DNA of 14,561 bases from HyVt-560 sp964577195 (GTDB taxonomy: Bacteria > Pseudomonadota > Gammaproteobacteria > UWMA-0217): assembly GCA_964577195.1 (NCBI GenBank), contig CAZNYF010000070.1, positions 1-14,561 of the forward strand, in the 5' to 3' direction. Shown here piece after piece: positions 13,025 through 14,561 of this stretch (position 1 is its first letter; every line of letters starts with the position of its first letter). The position numbers were made by a program, and so were the translations under genes. Below the pieces are notes generated by a model that was not told where the DNA came from, did not search any database, and worked only from the letters and a program-made list of their open reading frames with translations.

Positions 13025-14413
13025 TTGTCCCTGCCTGCTTGTTACACGACCCATTCCGAAGACCCCGTCATGCTCATGCCTGTCACCGGTGAACAGCTCA
13101 ATGCCTGGTTAGGCAGCCAACCACAGACTGTACAACACTGGATTGATTCCCACCGGTTTAAAGCGACGGCGCATACTCACTGTGTGATTCCAGGGAATAA
13201 CGGCAGCATTGACCGTGTGCTCTATGGCGTAGCCGAAAATCCGGATTTGTGGGCACTGAGCGATGCTACTGCAAAATTACCTGCGGGTGATTATCTGTTA
13301 GCTTGCGATTGGGACGAAACCCAGCGTCATCAAGCCACGCTTGGTTGGGGGCTAGGAGCTTATCAATTTTCTCGTTATAAGCTAGAGAAAAAAGCCGATG
13401 TCCGGTTATTGCTCAAAGAATTTTCTGGCGCGCTCAAAGCCGAGTTATCAGCAATGATTCGAGTACGCGACCTGATCAACACGCCACCCAATGACATGAT
13501 GCCACCTGAACTGGCGGCAGAAGCGCGACTATTGGCGGATCGCTACAGCGCCGAGTATTCACAAATTGTTGGTGATGCACTGCTGGATGAAAACTACCCG
13601 GCTATCCACGCTGTCGGCAGAGCCAGCGTGCACGAACCAAGATTAGTAGAACTCACCTGGGGCGATGAGGAGCATCCGCGTATCGCATTGGTTGGGAAGG
13701 GCGTTTGCTTCGATAGCGGCGGACTGGATCTAAAATCTGCTGCCGGCATGCGTTACATGCAAAAAGACATGGGCGGCGCAGCCCACGTACTAGGGCTGGC
13801 AGAACTGATTATGGCAGCTAACCTGCCAGTACATCTGCACGTCATCATCCCCGCAGTTGAAAACGCCGTTTCAGGCAACGCCTTCCACCCCGGCGACATT
13901 CTAGAATCGCGCAGTGGCAAAACCATCGAAATCGACAATACCGATGCAGAAGGTCGACTGGTACTCTGCGATGGCATCGCAGAAGCCTGCCAGCATGAGC
14001 CAGAATTGCTCATTGATTTTGCCACACTTACAGGTGCCGCACGAGTCGCTGTTGGTACCGAAATATCCTGCTACTTCACCAATCAGGACACACTCGCTAG
14101 AGATCTGGACCAAGCTGCAGCGACCATTAACGACCCAGTCTGGAGGCTACCACTACACCAGCCATACTTTGAAATGATCAAAAGCGAACCCGCAGATATC
14201 GTCAACTCGGGCTCTGGGCCATTTGGCGGAGCCATCACCGCTGCCCTGTTTCTAGAGTTCTTTGTCACCCCGAAAACCGATTGGATCCACTTCGACATCA
14301 TGGCCTGGAACCAACGAAATCGCCCCGGCAGACCCAAAGGTGGCGAAGCCATGGGCATTCGCGCAGCTTTTGAAATGATAAAATTACGCTACCCCTGTGA
14401 AACCTCAGAATAA
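13025..14413 (+). CDS. M17 leucyl aminopeptidase family protein
   Basis: A cytoplasmic di-metal aminopeptidase removing N-terminal residues from peptides; about 462 residues from the chosen start. The catalytic C-terminal domain is complete: VGKGVCFDSGGLDLKSAAGM supplies the metal-binding Lys and Asp plus the active-site Lys, MQKDMGGA gives another metal Asp, and NTDAEGRL is the family signature. The N-terminal domain is short and unlike E. coli PepA, so this is a PepA relative rather than PepA itself. Starts are uncertain: TTG 13025 has GGAG 6 nt upstream and keeps the conserved-looking N-terminus; ATG 13070 is an alternative (447 residues); the frame is also open to a GTG at 12971 without a ribosome-binding site. 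It is divergent from tusE. Confidence 0.93.
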   Translation: MSLPACYTTHSEDPVMLMPVTGEQLNAWLGSQPQTVQHWIDSHRFKATAHTHCVIPGNNGSIDRVLYGVAENPDLWALSDATAKLPAGDYLLACDWDETQRHQATLGWGLGAYQFSRYKLEKKADVRLLLKEFSGALKAELSAMIRVRDLINTPPNDMMPPELAAEARLLADRYSAEYSQIVGDALLDENYPAIHAVGRASVHEPRLVELTWGDEEHPRIALVGKGVCFDSGGLDLKSAAGMRYMQKDMGGAAHVLGLAELIMAANLPVHLHVIIPAVENAVSGNAFHPGDILESRSGKTIEIDNTDAEGRLVLCDGIAEACQHEPELLIDFATLTGAARVAVGTEISCYFTNQDTLARDLDQAAATINDPVWRLPLHQPYFEMIKSEPADIVNSGSGPFGGAITAALFLEFFVTPKTDWIHFDIMAWNQRNRPGRPKGGEAMGIRAAFEMIKLRYPCETSE

Positions 14414-14425
14414 AAGTGATATCAT
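14397..14425 (+). promoter_or_regulatory. predicted tRNA-Cys promoter
   Basis: GTGAAA (14397-14402) and TATCAT (14420-14425) are spaced by 17 bp and match SigA consensus at four and five of six positions. A GC-rich discriminator (GCCGACC) follows, as in stringently controlled stable-RNA promoters. It overlaps the end of the aminopeptidase gene. The 14426-14486 leader shows nothing else clear. Confidence 0.5.
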
Positions 14426-14486
14426 GCCGACCGCCTCAGAGACGGCCACCATTCCCCTCCTGAAGCAACTGAAAGACGATCAAAGA

Positions 14487-14560
14487 GGCTGAATGGCAGA
14501 GTGGTTATGTAGCGGCCTGCAAAGCCGTGTACCCCGGTTCGATTCCGGGTTCAGCCTCCA
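14487..14560 (+). tRNA. tRNA-Cys (anticodon GCA)
   Basis: A complete 74-nt tRNA with encoded CCA. The acceptor arms GGCTGAA and TTCAGCC pair perfectly. The anticodon stem CGGC/GCCG encloses CTGCAAA, giving anticodon GCA. The T arm CCCGG-TTCGATT-CCGGG is canonical. The discriminator base is T (U73), an identity element of tRNA-Cys. The window ends one base after it. Confidence 0.98.
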
Positions 14561-14561
14561 T

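Overview
The window looks like chromosomal DNA of a respiring, probably sulfur-metabolising gammaproteobacterium of moderate-to-low GC. This rests on the mix of gammaproteobacterial housekeeping genes (rsgA, orn with the canonical 181 codons, a TusE/DsrC-family gene, an M17 aminopeptidase, tRNA-Cys) with a B-family (ba3-type) haem-copper oxidase and several periplasmic c-type cytochromes. The species cannot be fixed from sequence alone. No phage, CRISPR array or transposase gene is present.

Left part (1-8177). A secreted rhodanese-like protein (cut by the window edge) and a PsiE-family membrane protein lie on the minus strand. Diverging from them is a compact plus-strand oxidase operon: a 44-residue subunit IIa, the CuA subunit II, catalytic subunit I and a dihaem c4-type cytochrome that probably donates electrons. 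Next come a CcoI/FixI-type copper P-type ATPase, a membrane-anchored DUF302 protein and a second dihaem cytochrome resembling c4 or the FccA subunit of flavocytochrome c. An FNR/ANR-like site precedes the oxidase operon.

Centre (8178-8719, no convincing protein gene). A perfect FNR box sits exactly where a class II FNR promoter would start a short RNA of about 100 nt that ends in a textbook intrinsic terminator. The predicted RNA carries an anti-Shine-Dalgarno stretch. That stretch shares 13 nt with the leader of the upstream cytochrome gene and is complementary to the ribosome-binding site of that gene and to the first codons of oxidase subunit I. I regard this as the most interesting system in the window: a possible FnrS-like anaerobic sRNA acting on oxygen-respiration genes. 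A 160-bp MITE with clear terminal inverted repeats and a TAAA duplication follows.

Right part (8720-14561). rsgA, a small monohaem cytochrome and an M48 membrane peptidase lie on the minus strand. Between the last two is a 261-bp nested inverted-repeat element that could fold as a three-way junction and that supplies the last codons of the peptidase. Orn is divergent from the peptidase. Convergent to orn are a DUF2288 gene and tusE, separated by a strong terminator. An M17 aminopeptidase and tRNA-Cys (anticodon GCA), with its own predicted promoter, close the window.
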